DNA from: CAILKP01 sp038231815
Lineage (GTDB): Bacteria; Planctomycetota; Phycisphaerae; Phycisphaerales; UBA1924
Direction: 5' to 3'
Length of the DNA: 64,000 nucleotides
Assembly (NCBI GenBank): GCA_038231815.1
Contig: JBBRKQ010000005.1
Location: forward strand, 1 to 64,000
Each line of letters opens with the position of its first letter. Within the stretch, counting starts at the first letter, position 1. Of the stretch, positions 61,874 through 64,000 are shown piece after piece. The notes beneath the pieces were generated by a model. That model saw nothing but the letters and a program-made list of their open reading frames with translations. It had not been told where the DNA came from and did no database searches. Made by a program: the position numbers and the translations under genes.

Positions 61874-62800
61874 ATGCCAACCAGTGATTTCACTTCGCCC
61901 ATCGCTTGCATCCTTGCTGCGATCATCCCTCTTTGTTCACTCGCACCCGATGCGCTCGCCGAGGAGGCGGCCCCGCCGGCTGGCCAGACGCTCGGCCTCG
62001 CCAGCGCGACGTCGTTGTCGTTCTCATACCAGCCGGAAGTGGCTGCCCAACCCGCTCCGGCGCAGGCACCCGCTCTTGACACCGCCCTCGCCGAAGCGCC
62101 TGCGCGAGGAGGCGACAAGTCGGGCACCGATCCCACGCTCTTCCTACGGAACCTCACGGTCTCGAACGAGTTGCAGGGACTCAAGAACGACAACTACGCC
62201 AACGTGACGTCGTTTAAGTACATCGAGCCGTTTGCGGACGGCAAGATGAACCTGCGCCTTACCGTGCCGCTGGTCGCCACCGATCGCGCGGGCGATGGGG
62301 ACTTCGGGCTGGGCGACATCGGGCTGCGCTACAACTGGCTCGCGCAGGCCGACAAAGAGGGCGCGTGGCTCTTCGGCACCGAGCTCTTCGCCGACACCGC
62401 TACCGAGGATGTGCTGGGTCGCGGCAAGTGGATCATCGCCCCGATCGTGACCAAGGCGTTCTTTCTCAGCAAGAGCCTGATCTTCGCCCCGACCTACCAG
62501 CACAACATCAGTTTCGCGGGCGACAGTCGCCGCGAGAGCGTCAACGAGAGCGTGCTGGACTTCTACTTCGTGATGCGCGCTGCTGACAATCGCAGTTGGT
62601 TCACCGTCGATCCCACGCTGGTCGTGGATTGGGAGAACCAGACCAATACGCCGGCCACCATCGAGTTCGAGTACGGCCGCGTATTAGGTTCGCTCCTTGG
62701 CGGCGCGGCGAGCCTGTATGTGCGACCCGGCGTCGGGATCGGACAGGACCGGCCCTACGACTGGAACATCGAGATCGGGTTCAAGATCATCGGGTTCTAA
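61874..62800 (+). CDS. outer-membrane beta-barrel protein
   Basis: A 308-residue exported protein. Signal peptide about 1-29 (ending DALA-E), a Pro/Ala linker to about 75, then alternating amphipathic strands: MNLRLTVPLVATDRAGDGDFGLGDIGLRYNWL, WLFGTELFADTATED, SLIFAPTYQHNISFAG, LDFYFVMRAADNRSWFTVDPTLVVDW, ending IEIGFKIIGF with a terminal Phe as in barrel proteins. It resembles the MetA-pathway-phenol-degradation/transporter-type barrels. Substrate unknown. Confidence 0.75.
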   Translation: MPTSDFTSPIACILAAIIPLCSLAPDALAEEAAPPAGQTLGLASATSLSFSYQPEVAAQPAPAQAPALDTALAEAPARGGDKSGTDPTLFLRNLTVSNELQGLKNDNYANVTSFKYIEPFADGKMNLRLTVPLVATDRAGDGDFGLGDIGLRYNWLAQADKEGAWLFGTELFADTATEDVLGRGKWIIAPIVTKAFFLSKSLIFAPTYQHNISFAGDSRRESVNESVLDFYFVMRAADNRSWFTVDPTLVVDWENQTNTPATIEFEYGRVLGSLLGGAASLYVRPGVGIGQDRPYDWNIEIGFKIIGF

Positions 62801-63003
62801 GGAAGCCGTATTTACAAGGTATTTTAAACCATGTCCGTTCACTTGGGGACAGCGGTCCCGGTTTGAACTTTAGATGTTCGGCTGTCCTGTCAATCCAGCC
62901 AATGAGAACCGGCGCTTGACTCGCCGCTTGCTCCCGCCCGTCGCACAAACTCGATCCAATGCCGCGGGAGCGATGGCGTATTCGTCCTGCTACGCTGATC
63001 GCG

Positions 63004-63879
63004 ATGTCCAAAGTCTACAGATCGCCCCATAGCAAGCGAGAGCTGGAGGGGTGGTACGACCATTTTTTAGGTCGCGTGGAAGGTCCAAAGGAACGGCGCT
63101 TGGTATCGAGCGTGTTCGGGCCGAGCCATGTGCTGATGGTGGGCGCCGGCCCGCCGATGGTGGCACTTCACGGATCGCTGAGTAGTTCGGCGCACGCTGC
63201 CTCGGAACTGGTCCAACTGTCACGTCGCTTCACGCTGGTGCTGCCTGATCTTCCGGGGCAATCGGCATTCGGCCCCGAGCGTGTGCTGGCCTATGACGGC
63301 ACATCTCACGCAGACTGGCTCGCATCGGTGATGGACTCGCTCGGACTGGTGCAAGCGCCCGTGATGGGCATCAGCCTCGGCGGCTATGTCGCGCTTCGGA
63401 TGGCCGTGATGAAGCCGCAGCGCGTCCGTGGACTGGTGCTTGTGGTCAGCGCGGGCTTGGTTAAGGCACCGGCCTGGGATTCGATGCGCCGGGTTGGGCT
63501 CGCGTTCGCTCTTTACAAGATGCGTGCCAGCCCGGCGAATTTGCGGCGGTTGATGCTGCCGCAGTTCACAGAAGGGGTGGATGAGACGTGGATGGAGTAC
63601 TTCGAAGCAGCGCTGCGGTGCTTCGTGCTTCGGCTGCAACTGCCGCCGCTGGCGAAGGATGATGAACTCCGCGGGCTGGCGTGCCCGGTGCTCGCGTTTG
63701 GCGCGGCCGACGATGTCCACTTCCCCGGGCCGGCGCTGCTCAGTCGGCTGAAGCACACGTTGGGTGAGAAACGGGCGCAGTGCGAACTGCTGGAGTGTCG
63801 ACACACACCGCCGATGACACCTGAGTTTCGCGATTGGTTCGCGCAGCGTGTCGGCACGTTTGTGTCGGGTTTGCCTTGA
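63004..63879 (+). CDS. alpha/beta-fold hydrolase
   Basis: A 291-residue cytoplasmic hydrolase (no signal peptide). Oxyanion region MVALHGSLSSSAH near 55, catalytic nucleophile in VMGISLGGYVALRMAV near 124, acid in AFGAADDVHFPG near 238 and His in ECRHTPPMTPEF near 271. Fits the broad carboxylesterase/haloalkane-dehalogenase-like group; substrate unknown. Start at ATG 63004 (MSKVYRSPHSKRELEGW), since the upstream codons to 62959 are Arg-rich and lack similarity. Confidence 0.87.
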   Translation: MSKVYRSPHSKRELEGWYDHFLGRVEGPKERRLVSSVFGPSHVLMVGAGPPMVALHGSLSSSAHAASELVQLSRRFTLVLPDLPGQSAFGPERVLAYDGTSHADWLASVMDSLGLVQAPVMGISLGGYVALRMAVMKPQRVRGLVLVVSAGLVKAPAWDSMRRVGLAFALYKMRASPANLRRLMLPQFTEGVDETWMEYFEAALRCFVLRLQLPPLAKDDELRGLACPVLAFGAADDVHFPGPALLSRLKHTLGEKRAQCELLECRHTPPMTPEFRDWFAQRVGTFVSGLP

Positions 63880-64000
63880 CGGCGCATGGATCGTCATCGA
63901 GTTGGGGCTTCTGGTTCCTTTCACTTGGGACTGGCTATCGGCCATCGCAGCCGCGGCTCAATGCCGAGAAGTGATCCCTCCACACGCTAACACCCGCCAA

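Overview
The window looks like chromosomal DNA of a high-GC, Gram-negative planctomycete, most likely class Phycisphaerae. The evidence is lpxC (lipid A, so an outer membrane), several lipoproteins, a C-terminal PEP-CTERM-like sorting signal, an ECF sigma factor, a Ser/Thr kinase, a very large signal peptidase I, a SprA-type protein, and many secreted Ala/Pro/Gly-rich proteins of unknown function. Assignment is by gene content only. There is no rRNA operon, prophage, insertion sequence or CRISPR array. One tRNA gene is present, tRNA-Ser(UGA).

Layout. 1-16.6 kb: 3' truncated clpC (minus); an ECF sigma factor, an SDR oxidoreductase, bS18 and a free-Met-sulfoxide reductase (plus); a 148-bp tandem array; a TolB-like propeller protein (minus); an amidase, a Ser/Thr kinase and an SGNH hydrolase (plus); an unlisted 48-residue peptide gene (minus) divergent from a large secreted protein; a lipoprotein esterase; and a MotA/MotB-like pair. 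16.6-31 kb: a lipoprotein, two secreted proteins, a phosphoesterase, mutM, a SixA-like phosphatase, a conserved unknown, tRNA-Ser, nhaA, a WYL regulator, gatC, a Spy/CpxP-like protein, a serine hydrolase and lpxC. 31-43 kb: DinB, SprA-related, GT2, unknown, a peroxiredoxin with a histone-like tail, gyrB, a GH57 glycosidase, VapD, a membrane protein and GNAT. 42.6-50.7 kb: a zinc-ribbon protein with an SPFH-GYF protein, rhodanese, lipoprotein, an FHA-GAF histidine kinase, a GH29 fucosidase and a duplicated-domain lipoprotein. 50.9-58 kb: DegT aminotransferase, PEP-CTERM-like protein, cyclodeaminase-like protein, a frameshifted SRPBCC gene with its ArsR regulator, DUF4870 and lepB. 58-64 kb: a looser region with gene debris: a serine hydrolase between two tRNA 3'-end-like fragments, a decayed gene fragment, a choloylglycine-hydrolase-family gene cut by one in-frame stop, an outer-membrane barrel and an alpha/beta hydrolase.

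Genes are mostly single units or pairs, as is common in planctomycetes. Recurrent themes are envelope construction and export (lpxC, lepB, amidase, MotAB/OmpA, lipoproteins, SprA-like), housekeeping (gyrB, rpsR, gatC, mutM, clpC) and carbohydrate use (GH57, GH29, GT2, DegT). I found no complete, clearly new defence or mobile system. The best unexplained items are the 148-bp palindrome-rich array, a two-copy dispersed hairpin repeat, the hidden 48-residue peptide gene with its own terminator, the peroxiredoxin with a Lys/Ala tail, and the disrupted genes in the last 9 kb.
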